In this document: positions 19,949 to 31,195 of the stretch, one piece after another
Numbering within the stretch: position 1 is the stretch's first letter
Layout: each line of letters starts with the position of its first letter
Source of the DNA: Fomes fomentarius
Lineage: Eukaryota > Basidiomycota > Agaricomycetes > Polyporales > Polyporaceae
Direction: 5' to 3'
Assembly: GCA_022606135.1 (NCBI GenBank)
Contig: JABYQN010000008.1
Location: 806,001 to 870,000 of the forward strand
DNA: 64,000 bases
Translations under genes and position numbers: made by a program
Notes under the pieces: model-generated
Told to the model about the DNA's origin: nothing
What the model saw: the letters and a program-made list of their open reading frames with translations, nothing else
The model's database searches: none

Positions 19949-22900
19949 TCATGACTGATCAAAAGCTTCCACACGCCAGACCTTGATGACCCCCGCACGA
20001 TCACCACTCACGAGGCCACCTCTGAAAGGGGAATCTATACAAGAAAGCGCGGTGATGGTATCCTGGTGGCCTTTGAGAAGGTTCTGCTGGTTGTGGTTGA
20101 TGAGCGAGAGCCTTTGAGGAGGTCGATTGTGTTGGTTGGCAGACTGGGACGTCACCCATGTCTCCAAGTACGACGACGCGTTCCCAGAAGACGCACGAAT
20201 CGAGCTGCACGTAGGATCAGGTCGGTCGCAAGCCCTCAACAAAGGGGGGGAACGTTCATACCTGTATGTGGGCTTGTCGCTCTCACTCTCAATACCGCTG
20301 AGAATAATCGAGCGTTCCGGGCGACCGAGGTCCCAGAAGCGCATCTTGCAGTCTTCCGATCCGGTGATGATGAAACCTCGCCCGGAACCGCGACCATTGG
20401 ACTTTCCATCCAGCTCTGCCATATGCGACCTCTGCATAACCGTGTGCCCACCAAACTCCGCCCCTGTCACTAGAGCCCGCACATCGGGGAACGGGGGTTG
20501 AGGTGTGTCGTTACGAGGCAAATCTAGACCGACATAACCCCTCCTGCCTGCGCCATCGTTGGAGTTACTCTCTTGCCGTGCACGGACGAGCGCAGCGATA
20601 GCAGCAGCAGGACTCATCTCCGCCTCCCCAACGCTGACCTCCTTGGGTTCCTCGGCATTGTCGGTAGCGTTTACGACAGCCCTCGTCGAGAATGACTCAA
20701 CCAGGGCCGTCTTCTCGATATCCCATACCTCGAGCAGCGTATGTGACGAGCTGTCGGTCCCATTCCTGGGAGTTTCTACGGCGACGACCACCCATTTGCC
20801 CTTGCCCTTGGTCGGATGGACGACGCATTGATGTACTCTGCCGAAGCGCTTGAGGGAGACTGCGACCTTCCAACTTGTGACGAGAATTCCAAACCGGATG
20901 TCCCATAGCGACAGGACTCCTGTTGACGTCCCACAGATGACCCAAGCATGCTTCCGATCGAGACATATACACGTAATGGGACCGTAATGTCGAGGATTTT
21001 CCATGCGCTGAAGAGCGCGCATCGTGTGTAGGTCGAGAATGGTGATGACAGAATGGGTCGTGGCATAGATGAGATTTGAGGCATTATCTGCGAATCGAAA
21101 TGAGTGGCAGCCAAGTATTCAATGGAAGTGCGACTCGCCTGTTGAGTAGTGCACCATGCTGGTGATGTACTCTCCCGGAATTTCCACCCTGTGCTCGCGG
21201 ATAGTCTGAAGTTTTTTGTACTTTGGTAGTGTGCCCCCTTGGCTGACATGCACGCGGACAATATGCAAGCTACCATCTTCCGCGGCACTCGCGAAACAAT
21301 GAACACCTTCAAGCATACAGGCGCACTTGACTCGCGCATGGTGCTGATTGTAGGTGTGTCTTGGCTTACTCGTCACGTTCCGCTCCAACCGCGCCGTATC
21401 CCAAACCTTCACTGTCTTATCGTCGGACGATGAGACAAAGAACATATGGTCTGGTGCTACTGCGATGCTGGTGATTGCTTCCGTGTGGGAATTGAAGTGC
21501 GCGACGAGCGAGGCCTCCAGTCGACGAGCAGTACCATCCCGTGGCATAAAACTGTGACGCGCGGCGTTCCGGCGACGGACTGGACCTTCGTGTACCCTCG
21601 GGCCAAAGTCATTTTGGAGGTCACGGTTGTTGTCGAGGTAAAGGTGTTCGAGTAAGTTACTGATACCAGGCTCCTGTCCGTCTGAAGAAGCAGTGAGTGC
21701 ACTGCATCGTCACTACGAGTCATGCTTAGACAACTCACCATAGCTCGAGATAGGGACAATGGACGGCACACGCGGCCTCTCCTGACCACGGACGGTACCA
21801 GAGACTGAAACAGGGGATGACCTTCCAGACGGCGACTGCGAGCCTTCCGACAGAAGCTGTGCATGCGCATCCAGCAAACCCGTCGCGCTTGCTTTGGAAG
21901 ACCCGACTGCGGGTGCCGCCTTCTGCCCCTCTCCGCCAATGGGGAAGCGCATCGTGCGGAAGGCAGAGTTGTTCGTCGATACCGTTGATTCAGCGGGACT
22001 GCTGGGGCGTTCAAGGGCCTGCGGGAGGTCGGGAGCCGCCTGTGGCTGCGGCATCCCAGTATCGACCGAAAGCGGGTGGGGAACTGGGCTGCGCGGTTCG
22101 CGTGAGCCAGGGACGGCGAGGCTATTGGCGGACCCGTTGATGAGTGCGAGTCGCCTCCTCAGATCTTCGAACGGCGCTCCGGAGGCGGGACCATAGTCAA
22201 TGCTCAGAGTACGATGTGTTCGAGGGGTGCCCGGAGACCTGAGGGTAAACTCCGAGGTGAGTCGATGCGACGGCGTCCGAGGAGAGCGACCATCATGTTC
22301 TGGCGTCCGCAGGAATACAGTCTGTGGCACAACACCGAGTTTCTGCAGCTCGATTGTGGTTGTTACCTTCAAAGCGTCTGACTCGACCTCCACGCTGACC
22401 CGACTCGCAAAGCTGTGTGTATAGTTAAGTCACCGAGAATCGCACATATCTGGAAGTAGGCTCACCTGGATATCGCGCGGGCAAGCTTCAGCATATAGTC
22501 CTTCATAGCCACTAATTTGGCTTCCTCGGCTGAGGTCATCCCCAATTGCTGCAGCTTCGAGATCTGGGTCTCGTCCCTATGTCACATCAGTTGTGAAGAC
22601 ATACATCGGCGCAGAACCACTTACTCCTCCGATCGCGCCCGCGACGCAGCATTCCCAGACTGTCGCACCGTCGCCATACTCTCCCGCGGCGACTCTGACT
22701 TCATCACACGATGAGATCTCCAGAACTGAGTCTTATCCGCCCTCATAGCCCACTGGACTGCGGATTCGAAAATCTGGCGTGAAAGCTACCGAGAGCAGTG
22801 AGTCATACACGGCCGCCACGTATAGCAGCAAGATTCCATACCGGTGCCTTCATCGCTAACAGTAGGGTCTTCTCGTCCACATCCCGAACATCCGACCGGA

Positions 22901-25709
22901 GGAAGTGCCTCAGGGACGGATAGAGAATACACCACACGTCACTTGGAGGAAGATGTTTCGCAGCCGAGGCGATGAAGGCTGCTGCGCCTTCCATCCCGCA
23001 CACATGGATGTCAGCATCCCTGCTAGCGATCCACGTCGTACACAGGGCGCACCTTGCCGTATCCAGATATTCGGATGGTAGAGGAACCCAAGGGTTGCGC
23101 TCATAAGTTCCCATATCCTCATCTTCTGGAAAAGACCGAGTTCGCACAGGTTCGTTAGCGAAGCCAGCACCTTGGCTACTACGGTCTCCTCGACATCTAG
23201 AATACAGTCAGTATGACCCGTGAATTGATGATTCATGCCAATGCGTACCAGATAGAGCTTGGATCATGAGGGGTAAGATGTATTCTTCTAGGCTCCGCCC
23301 TCCAGCACACGCTGCGACATCGACTATACTATCGAAGAACGCGTAGCGCAGCAACCAGTCACGATCATTGAGATACGTTATCATATGACTGAGAAGGACA
23401 TCATTCGTCTTCTGCCGACCAAGGAATATACACAGAGATGAGATGTTGTGCAACACGGCACGCTTGACGACGCTTGACGGATCGACAAGCAACGCAGCCA
23501 AGTGCTCTTGAATACTGTTCTGAAGGTCACTCATACTCGCATCGTATGAAACCTGTAGTCACTTTAGTCATTTAGCTCTAGGTGACGTTCTTCGACTCAC
23601 TTCATAGTGTGCCTCGTCGTATTCCTGTGCCTCCGGAGAAAGCTTGTAGCTGCCATGTGCCTTCAGTGCCTGTCCCATCTCCAAGTACCGCACGGCGGTA
23701 TCCGCCAGCGGGACGATGATCTGCGCATACATGCACCGCACGAGCGCATCCGGGTCCCGTACAAGGTGCGCGATGGCCGGTATGATATATTCCGGGAATA
23801 TAGCGGCGTTTGAGGGCGTAATAACAGTGACAAGCATGAGGACCTGCATGAGCGTACGCAGTGCTGCGGCTCGCACAATTGCTGCATCATCATGGAGGAG
23901 GTCAACGATGTATGGAACCATCCGGTCCAGCTTGGCTTCATCTGTGAGATGCGAGGATAGAGCCAGGAACACATCTAGCGCTCGAACTTTCGAGCTGGGA
24001 AGGTAGCAATTCCGGATGTTGGCGCATATGAGAGACAAAATGATCAATGCGGGTCCGTCTATCGGAGAAGTTAGTTCATGATACCTGAAAGGTACACAGT
24101 AGCTGACCTTCAGCAGCTGCCCGTTTGCCTGCAGACCAGGCACTATGCAGTTTGCTCTCGCGATTTGGGATGTTGAGCTCAATTGGAAGGACGTCCTATA
24201 CGTCAAGTGAGTACAGGGAGACTGTATTAAAGTGACAAGACTACGGACATGGAAAGGTCGTGAGGAGATCAGCTGAGGAGTGTAGTCCACCTTGACATCC
24301 ATGACGGTCTCCTCGACGATCTCATTGATCAGATATGGCTCAACGCTCTCATAATCCGCCCATATACGTTCCATACGGTGGTCGGAATCACTTGGAAGAG
24401 GGTCATTAGGCACTTCTCCGCCAGTCGCAACAGTCCCCGCGCCTTTGTGAGCTGATACATTGGTGCCAGATGGACCAGCAGACGGTGCAGCCGTTCCGGA
24501 GAACAAGGAGGGCGCGGCGACTTCATTCACCGATGACACATAGTTGTGCAGGAAGGAATAGAAGGATTCAGGGAAGACCGTTCCTCGCGAGGTGTGTAGG
24601 AGAGTGTCAAATGAGGGGCGAGTCGTGGGGTCAATAGCAATCATTTGTTTGATGAGTTGCTGGGAGATAGTCAATACATGCCATCTGAGTAGATTGGTAG
24701 ACACTCACCCGAACACCCTCGTCCTCTATGGGACTCAGCTGAGTGTCCACCTTCGTCTCGCCTTCACGATACTTGAACAGCTCACTTAGAGTGAAGAGCG
24801 GCTTGCCCTCCAGGAACAGCTCCGCAATGACGCACCCCACACTGAAGCAGTCCATCGCCTCCGTGACCTTCCCGTCGCGCTTCCCTTCAGAATCGTCCAT
24901 AGCCAGCCGCGACTTCTTCGCGCTGATTTCTGGGTTCTCAGCTGCAGTGTAGAAGCGCTCTGGAGCAATGTAGCAAGACCGTCGCCCAGAGGTGTCGAAG
25001 AAGAATGAGAAGTCAGACGGGTCGTCGAGAGGCAAATAGGTCGGCTTGTACGACGCGAAGTCAGATACATAGACCCAGTTCCAGGAAGTTACAAGGATAT
25101 TCTCGGACTTGATATCTCCATGCGACACCTTGCGATTCCGAGCGTCGCGCAAGGCATTCAGGATTTGGAAGGAGATCCATTTCTTCTCCACCAGACTCAA
25201 AAATGGTCGTGTGCTACAGAATGCATGTCTGCATGGAACGAGGGTTCAAACGAGAATGCGTACTCACCTAATTCTGTCGTAGAGATTGCTTGCAGCCCAC
25301 TGCCGGATGATGTATCCTGCCTTGTCCGTCTCGACGAAAGATTGGTATCCGTATACGTTCGGAATGTCCGCAAGAGCCTCTCGCTCAACTGATTCGGGTT
25401 TGAGGACAATTCACACGAATGAAATAGAACATTGACACGTACTTTTCAGTCTCCTATGATACTTCCGCAAGCTCAAGCCTGGGTCAGATTTGATGAAGAT
25501 CTTGACCACTAGGTATCCATTCTTGTGTCGACACTTAACCGTCTTGAGAAATCGCGCAGAGCCCAGGCTATACACGCCTGTAGGTGACACAGAGCATACC
25601 GAGGATGCTGAGATGCATACCTTCGTTCATAGACTACATCTCCTCCCAACTCTGCCACAAACGAGTCCAGCGCGCCGCTCGTGCGCGTCAGCGATTGCGC
25701 GTTACCCAT
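19949..25709 (-). CDS. VPS15: VPS15/PIK3R4: kinase-HEAT-WD40 regulatory subunit of the Vps34 PI3-kinase
   Basis: Scaffold of the class III PI3-kinase complexes for autophagy and endosomal sorting, held on membranes by myristoylation. The start at 25709 gives MGNAQSLTR, with Gly2 available for myristoylation. The kinase-like domain follows: KCRHKNGYLVVKIF, HGDIKSENILVTSWNWVYVS, then DFASYKPTYLP in place of a DFG motif, and the VPS15 signature FFFDTSGRRSCYIAPERFY. A linker leads to HEAT repeats (KLDRMVPYIVDLLHDDAAIV, AIFPEYIIPAIAHLVRDP, SDLQNSIQEHLAALLVDPSS). After a Ser/Pro-rich linker (about 21720-22390) come WD40 repeats such as LVAHFNSHTEAITSIAVAPD with VSSSDDKTVKVWD, and a last repeat LSCIDSPFRGGLVSGDRAG ending FDQS. 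At least ten introns are implied and no disabling stop was found. The product is about 1,600 residues. It lies minus-strand between tRNA-Ala and HSP20. Confidence 0.95.
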
Positions 25710-26263
25710 CTCTTCGTGCTTTACGTGTCACAGCGTTCGCAAGTGAATCGAAGGCTCAGTGTTGTGGTCGAGCAGCCATGGAATGAAGAGGTTAGAGTTG
25801 GCTTGGAGAAAGTGCCGCCACTTGACTCTTGAGGACGCGATACTTCCCTAATCGGCAATACGGCGGAAATTGCCGAAGCATCCATGACTCTTAAGCATCC
25901 TTGACTCTTGAACTTGTCAGAGTTCATTTCCTCTATGTTCTCAAGTAGGATATCAAGCTCAAACAAGCTGCTTAGAAAAGTACACATTATGTGGAATTAT
26001 TGTATCGGGAGAGAGTAGTAGAGGTTCATATGCTACAGACATTGTCAGACAAGAACAGACCAGAACCATAATAACGTTATATGCAGCGATGACTGGGAAC
26101 CATGAGTCCATAATGCGTCAACGAGAACAAGACCGACAACGACTGATATGCAAGAGGAGAACGGCGAGTTGGTAAGGTATGAGAAGTCTGTATCAAGGCG
26201 GTGGCGCAACATTGGAACGAGCGACGAAGTGTAGGGGTGGTAGAGAACTGTGAGGTTTGGTGC
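25710..26263. other. Intergenic region VPS15 promoter / HSP20 3' end
   Basis: Holds the VPS15 5' UTR and promoter and the HSP20 3' UTR, both minus strand. The frame at 25721-25987 has no recognisable domain. Nothing further was identified. Confidence 0.4.
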
Positions 26264-27001
26264 TCACGCGCTCACGGACGAGTACGGATGACCAGGTAAG
26301 TCTGTGGCAGCGGAGCCACCTGTGGCCGCGGGGTTACGCGGCCAGGTGATAGTCAGCATGCCTTCTGCGAGCATGCTGCGGACATGAGTGGCCTGTTACA
26401 TACAACGATACGTCAGCTTCCGGTGGTCAATCAGACTTAGTACTGGCGGCTCACATTCACGCCAGGTGGGAGGTTGATTTCCCGACGAAACTTGCCATAT
26501 TTGAGCTCACGTGTGGGATAGAGCGTGGCGGGAGCGGACTCGGCAGTCGCGTCCGCTCTCGGCTCCGGAGCCGAGTTCGCGTCTCGAGTGTCAGAATTGC
26601 TCGTATGGAGACGTGGACAGACACGCTCTCCTTCGACGATGAGCCGGCCGTTCTCAATCCGAAGAGACAATTGATCAGCCTTCATCCCTGGAACTTCCAG
26701 CATGGCCGTGACTTCTGGGTTTCCCGGATCATCGTACAAGTCCATTCTAGATCCCAAAGGGATGCGTGAGTACGAGCGAGGCGTTTAGCTGAATACTGAC
26801 GCGACAAACGCACCTTGGCATGAGTACCCCAGCTTTCCTTTGTTTGATGCGCTGCCTCTGCAGCTCGATATATGCTCTAGCAAGCAATCGGTCGAGGTTG
26901 TGGAAACCAGGATCTTCTTCTTGAAGCATCTTGCGCGCTTTGCTTAACGCCACACGAGAGTTTGGATATGCTGGCTTGAGCGTGGTGTACTGAGGAGACA
27001 T
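26264..27001 (-). CDS. Small heat-shock protein (HSP20/alpha-crystallin), copy 1
   Basis: ATP-independent chaperone that binds unfolding proteins. The start at 27001 gives MSPQYTTLKPAYPNSR and a helical N-terminus ending KAGVLMP. An intron then completes Arg and continues with MDLYDDPGNPEVTAMLEVPG. The alpha-crystallin core carries MKADQLSLRIENGRLIVEGE, an acidic insert of about 30 residues, then ELKYGKFRREINLPPGVN. A second intron (GTGAGC...AACAG) leads to ATHVRSMLAEGMLTITWP and the end VSA at the stop 26264-26266. Both introns match those of the second HSP20 gene at 30031 in position and phase. Upstream are a TATA box and two heat-shock elements, which fits stress induction. Confidence 0.92.
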
Positions 27002-27050
27002 CAGGTAGCGCAGGAGCGGGAGTTGTGAAAAGTTATTGTCGGATGCTGCC

Positions 27051-27060
27051 GCTTATATAC
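27051..27060 (-). promoter_or_regulatory. TATA box of HSP20 copy 1
   Basis: On the minus strand this reads GTATATAAGC, about 50 bp upstream of the start codon at 27001. Position and sequence fit a core promoter with a short 5' UTR. Confidence 0.6.
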
Positions 27061-27134
27061 ACTCAGTGACTCGCGATCGGGAATACGGATCTGACATACC
27101 GCAGAGCTTGGGTTACCCTATTTGGGCGCTCCAC

Positions 27135-27158
27135 GAATGTTCAAGATTCGGAAATTTC
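27135..27158 (-). promoter_or_regulatory. Heat-shock element, two GAAnnTTC dimers
   Basis: GAATGTTC at 27135-27142 and GAAATTTC at 27151-27158 are both perfect inverted nGAAn pairs, with a further TTC half-site between them. HSF1-type factors bind such arrays. They sit about 75 bp upstream of the TATA box of the HSP20 gene. Confidence 0.7.
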
Positions 27159-28306
27159 GGGGATGACTCGATCTGCCGCCCGGAGCAAAACAGGAGGCGG
27201 AAAGGCAGGTTTCAACGGCGCGTCCTTGCACCGGGTCAAGCATGAGTTTTGCGAGGCATTGATGAGCAAGCAAGCCGCACAGAGTGTGCGGCAGGTATGC
27301 GGAGGTGAGTAAGAACCGTCCCGAAGCGATGTGCAACCGGCGGGTCATTTGTCCCGCGACGATGCTGTGTGTAGGCGCCCACAGACTATGCGCTCCATGT
27401 ACCTGCACCGCTTATGCTGCGCTTACTATGAGTGTGAAAGCTGAAGTCAAGAAGTACACAGCGCACTGCTCTTCGGTGCTGGAAACGCTCCTAACATTGA
27501 GAAGTCGAACAAGGATTCACGCTCTGAAGAGAATTAGGACTTGCCGCTGGGAACAGCATTGCGATCGCACAGGCCCCGAAAAAACCGCAGCAGCAAAGAA
27601 ATTTGGTCCTGGAATCATGCGGATATCGGGAAAAAGACACGTCACTTCGCATGGTGGCAGTGGACGCCAAGCTACGTCAAGTCCAACCTGTTGTAGTACT
27701 GTTCAATACGAGTGCCGGAAGGCATCGTCACCCCGTGCGCGTGAACTCATTGTGACTCCTGTAGGAACAATAACATGCGCTTACTTCAATGCTTCGTCAT
27801 GAGAGCAGAACATCACGAATATGTCCGCGGGTGACCGTGTAAAGAGAGTGGATCCACCTGCGGCTTCGATAGCGAGACGACTCCGTATAATAGATTGGTG
27901 GGCGTGTACGAGGGGCGGCGGTCGACCTCCTAGCGGGACACGCCATCAAGATTCGGCGGGAACGGCACTAGCGCAACGATGTGGTCACGCGACGTACATG
28001 CGGAAGAGTTGAGGTCGTGCGAGATGTCTCGTTACGAATGGGTCGAATAATGATATCCGCATACGTGTCAGAGACAGTCTGCGTAACTATTGATAGTGAC
28101 ATCTGACGGAAAGGATATCGTGCGGCGACGGGAGTAGCAACCAAACATTCGTAGTCGGTCGGGACATAGGACGAGTCAATTAGGCCCCGTATGCACTCGA
28201 GCAAGCGGGCATCCCTGCAAATGCGGTGAGTGCAACCATGCGATGAATGACTTCTTCAGCACGCACCACACACCTCGTTTGCCCAGCAAGTACATGATGA
28301 CTCGCC
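27159..28306. other. Intergenic region upstream of HSP20 copy 1
   Basis: About 1.1 kb. Open frames at 27284-27802 (plus) and 27968-28204 (minus) have no domain I recognise. The minus frame could join an exon beginning near 28290, but I found no phase-correct splice, so no gene is called. Confidence 0.4.
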
Positions 28307-28441
28307 TTACTGCGACACCGCCGAACCATATTTCGCGAGGTGACGCGCGTTGACAGTCACGAAGTGGTAGAGGACCACTGTCAACATTGCCAGTGCCCCC
28401 AGCGAGTTGGCGAGATTGTAGAGCGTGTTGTGTGTAATCAT
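28307..28441 (-). CDS. OST4: Oligosaccharyltransferase mini-subunit Ost4 (44 aa)
   Basis: Single-span subunit of the ER oligosaccharyltransferase that stabilises the catalytic STT3 with OST3/6-type subunits for N-glycosylation. The 44-residue product starts MITHNTLYNLANSLGALAML and continues VVLYHFVTVNARHLAKYG. The pattern M-I-T/S-x-x-x-L, then LANxLG, a short membrane helix and YH(F/Y) is that of Ost4 proteins, which are about 36-45 residues. I chose the ATG at 28441 because family members begin with this Met directly at the membrane helix; the longer open frame upstream to 28666 looks like 5' UTR. It is divergent from QCR8, with 279 bp between starts. Confidence 0.85.
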   Translation of the reverse strand: MITHNTLYNLANSLGALAMLTVVLYHFVTVNARHLAKYGSAVSQ

Positions 28442-28720
28442 CTCTTCAGCCTGATTTATACGACGTGCAGCACGGAAAAGGATATATGTCAGGTGTTGTG
28501 TGCGAGTAGAGTAGCAAACGGATAGGCCTTTCGAGAACGTACCTGACGTCGTCGTCGCCGCCAACTGTGTTGTTTGGGTGTGTTTACTGCACGGTGGTGG
28601 CATGAGCTCTTGGGCGCCGGCGCGCCCCGAATTCCGACAAGTTGCACAAACGCTCAACGTCGACATTCCTCTCCCCTTTCACTACCACTTTGCCCTTCCT
28701 ATCTCTCAAAGTTTGCGACG

Positions 28721-29425
28721 ATGAGGCCCACGGAGATCCGCCGGAGTGAAATGCCTGGCCGTGAGTAATCATTGTCTGTTATTGAGACGCGTGTCTGACC
28801 TACGTGTTTATAGCCAAGGTCTACGTGAGTGTCTATCTTACGCACTACTCGCAGTCACGTCTTGGGGCGCCAGAAAGATGAAGTTTTAGATGGAACATGG
28901 TCAATGGCGCGAGTGGGCACTGGCTGATAGTGATACTCTCGTAGAACCTTTGGTGGGGTGACAAAGGTGTCCAGAAGCAGAAAGGTCTCATCCAATACGG
29001 TGCGTGTTCCATCTAGCATACTCCATGCATGTGAGCTCATTGCGTGTGCTTTCCTATGGCCTTGTCATTATCGCTCGACCCACGCCTGGGATCTGTGCTG
29101 TGTTCCTACATTTTGGGCTGTCAACAGGTGTTTCGCCCTTCCGGCAGCGTGCTGCCCACAACTTGATCCGCAGCTACATCTTCAATGGTTACCGTCGCCT
29201 CTCCTCCCAAGCTATCTACTGGGTTATTCCCTTCGCCCTTGGTGCGTATCTTGTTACCAGCATCTCATCTGCCACCCTCCTCGTACCACCGCGAAGTCAC
29301 GCCCTGGTTTTACCGGTCATTGACTGACATATCTTATAGGCTACAGCACGTACTCATGGGCAAAGAGCTATGATGCGTGGCAAAACAGCAAGGCGGCGCA
29401 CGTTGCAGGCCACGGCTCGCACTGA
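28721..29425 (+). CDS. QCR8: Ubiquinol-cytochrome c reductase subunit 8 (complex III)
   Basis: Nuclear-encoded small subunit of mitochondrial complex III that contacts cytochrome b and helps form the quinone site. The spliced product is about 101 residues: MRPTEIRRSEMPG-PKVY-NLWWGDKGVQKQKGLIQYG, then SPFRQRAAHNLIRSY, YRRLSSQAIYWVIPFALG (the membrane helix) and YSTYSWAKSYDAW, ending GHGSH. The match to fungal QCR8 covers the whole length. It has five exons, including an 11-nt exon at 28814-28824 needed to encode PKVY in frame. The intron after it is 120 bp, long for this window. Confidence 0.95.
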
Positions 29426-30030
29426 GCAGCTTAGAACTGTACATCCGCTGGATGCACCTGGCGTCATGTAGAGCTGGTGTTAATTAAACGCGCTTTCTGC
29501 TCCCACCTTCACCAGTCTCGGTCGGAGAGAGGTCCAATCTGGCTGTCCTGAACTTCCGAAGGTCTGTTAGAGGTTCCCAAATCATGTTTCGTCTCCGGTA
29601 TTCTCCGGGGACCTCCGAGGACAAGCGTCGCTGTGGGTGTTCCATAGGCACACACAAGAACACTGCTGCTCGGCATTCAAGACTCGTCTCAATATTGAGG
29701 AAGTTCTGAGGAAGTCTCGGGTAAAGGACTGTGCATAGGAGCCCTTATACCTTGCTGTAGGTGACTAGATGGGACATCTTGTGCATCATCTCTCCTGTCT
29801 GAATGTCGCCATCTACAGACCGTTCAGCGCGCTCTTTGCTGGTGGTCAGCACTCGTGAGTTCTGACTCGCAATCACTCTTCATATAGGAATCCTTGAATT
29901 TTCTTTGTTTTGTGCCCCTGAGCGCCTATATCTACAGGGCGGCGCAACACTGAGTCACAATCCTCCGGTAGAAGAGGCGCGATGCTGTCCCTCCATATCG
30001 TCTGAGTCAAATCTTTTGCGTGTCCTATAT
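29426..30030. other. Intergenic region QCR8 / HSP20 copy 2
   Basis: About 600 bp holding the QCR8 3' UTR and the HSP20 promoter with a heat-shock motif and a CCCCT stress-type motif at 29915. No coding exon recognised. Confidence 0.45.
29896..29903 (+). promoter_or_regulatory. Heat-shock element upstream of HSP20 copy 2
   Basis: GAATTTTC is a perfect GAAnnTTC dimer, with an additional GAA half-site at 29888. It lies 128 bp before the start codon at 30031, so HSF control is likely but rests on one dimer. Confidence 0.5.
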
Positions 30031-30866
30031 ATGGCCGGTTCTGAAGTTATCGGCTCTCCGACACTCACCAGCCCGAACTCGCCATCCCACAGACCCCGGA
30101 AACGACCTACCACTACTGCTATCCTCAGCATGCCTGTCCACCCCTCCCGGCCCAAGCTCTCCTTAGTGCTCGGCAAACGTCTCGGAAGGACTCTGTCCGG
30201 CGATGAAGTCCTTCGGCTTGCAGCTTACGCTCGAGCGCTGAAGTCGCGTCGCAGTCAGCAGAGGATTTATAAGCCCAGGTGGGTCTCCGTTTGAACCAGA
30301 TCATTAGCTTCGTTACTCACTGACGCTTTCGCGTCGGGCTGACAGGATGGAGTTATTGGATGACGGAAACAGTCCGCTCGTCACAGCGATATTCGAGCTC
30401 CCCGGACTGCGCCCGGACCAGGTCGCAGTGGACGTCGTGGACGGCCGGCTCATCGTCAGCGGCGAGCGTTGTCAGCGAGTGCGCCAAAACCCTGCTGCTA
30501 CCGAGCCGTCCGACGTTTGCGTCGATACACCGAAGTCGTCTCAGGTTCATCTGGGCATTCCGCAAGTACGCGAGCTCAAGTACGGTTTCTTCCGTCGCGT
30601 CTTTCCTGTTCCTGTCGGTTGTACGGTGCGTCAGCACGGCACACACTTACGCATTTGTCTGAGACTTGTTTTTGATACAGTCCCGGGATCTGGACGCTAC
30701 CATGGAAAACGGCATGCTCACTGTCTCGTGGCCTCGTCACCCTCTGGAGACTCTTCATGACAGTGTTTCCACGAAGGGAGACGTGGAAAAACCTTTCAGC
30801 GACTGTTCAGATGATGTCGTTGTGCCTTCTCGTTTCACAGGAAACAATCCCTCTCGTTCTACGTAG
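30031..30866 (+). CDS. Small heat-shock protein (HSP20/alpha-crystallin), copy 2
   Basis: Chaperone of the alpha-crystallin family and paralogue of the gene at 26264. The start MAGSEVIGSPTLTS at 30031 is the first in-frame ATG after the promoter; a later Met (MPVHPSRPKLS) is an alternative. After a Ser/Pro-rich N-terminus and a basic helix ending YKPR, an intron leads to MELLDDGNSPLVTAIFELPG. The core has QVAVDVVDGRLIVSGE, an insert, then ELKYGFFRRVFPVPVGCT. After a second intron come LDATMENGMLTVSWP and a longer acidic tail ending PSRST. Both introns fall at the same codons and phases as in copy 1. Sequence divergence is large, so this is an old duplication. Confidence 0.9.
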
Positions 30867-31195
30867 CTGTATTATGAATACCTTAGGAGACTTCGTCACT
30901 GGCAGGTCTTCTATGTATGCTCTATGCTTCGACGTATGCAATATGTGCCCCACCCTGGTGTGATTGTTGTGTGCGCCACATGGTCCTTGGACCCACAGCT
31001 GTCCATAATACTCGCGGCGCCTCGAGGCTGGCGGCGAGGCACAATACTGCCAGTAGGATGACGAGTAGATTATCGTCCCCGAGTTAGCCGATAGTTACGC
31101 GAGGCGAGGTAAGAAGCGATAAGATAGTGTTGTAATGGGCAGTGCCGGGCCGTTAATCAAGATGAAGTCAGTGTGACTCGCGACGACCACTTCGA
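30867..31195. other. Intergenic region HSP20 copy 2 / ThrRS
   Basis: Short tandem-gene spacer with the HSP20 3' UTR and the ThrRS promoter. No clear element was recognised. Confidence 0.4.

Noticed and set aside
27284..27802. 172-codon plus-strand frame in the spacer upstream of HSP20
   Set aside because: Composition is Cys/Arg/Thr-rich without domain or motif, and it looks like a chance open frame.
27968..28204. 78-codon minus-strand frame downstream of OST4
   Set aside because: Looked like a possible exon, but no phase-correct splice to a start at about 28290 was found and no family is recognised.
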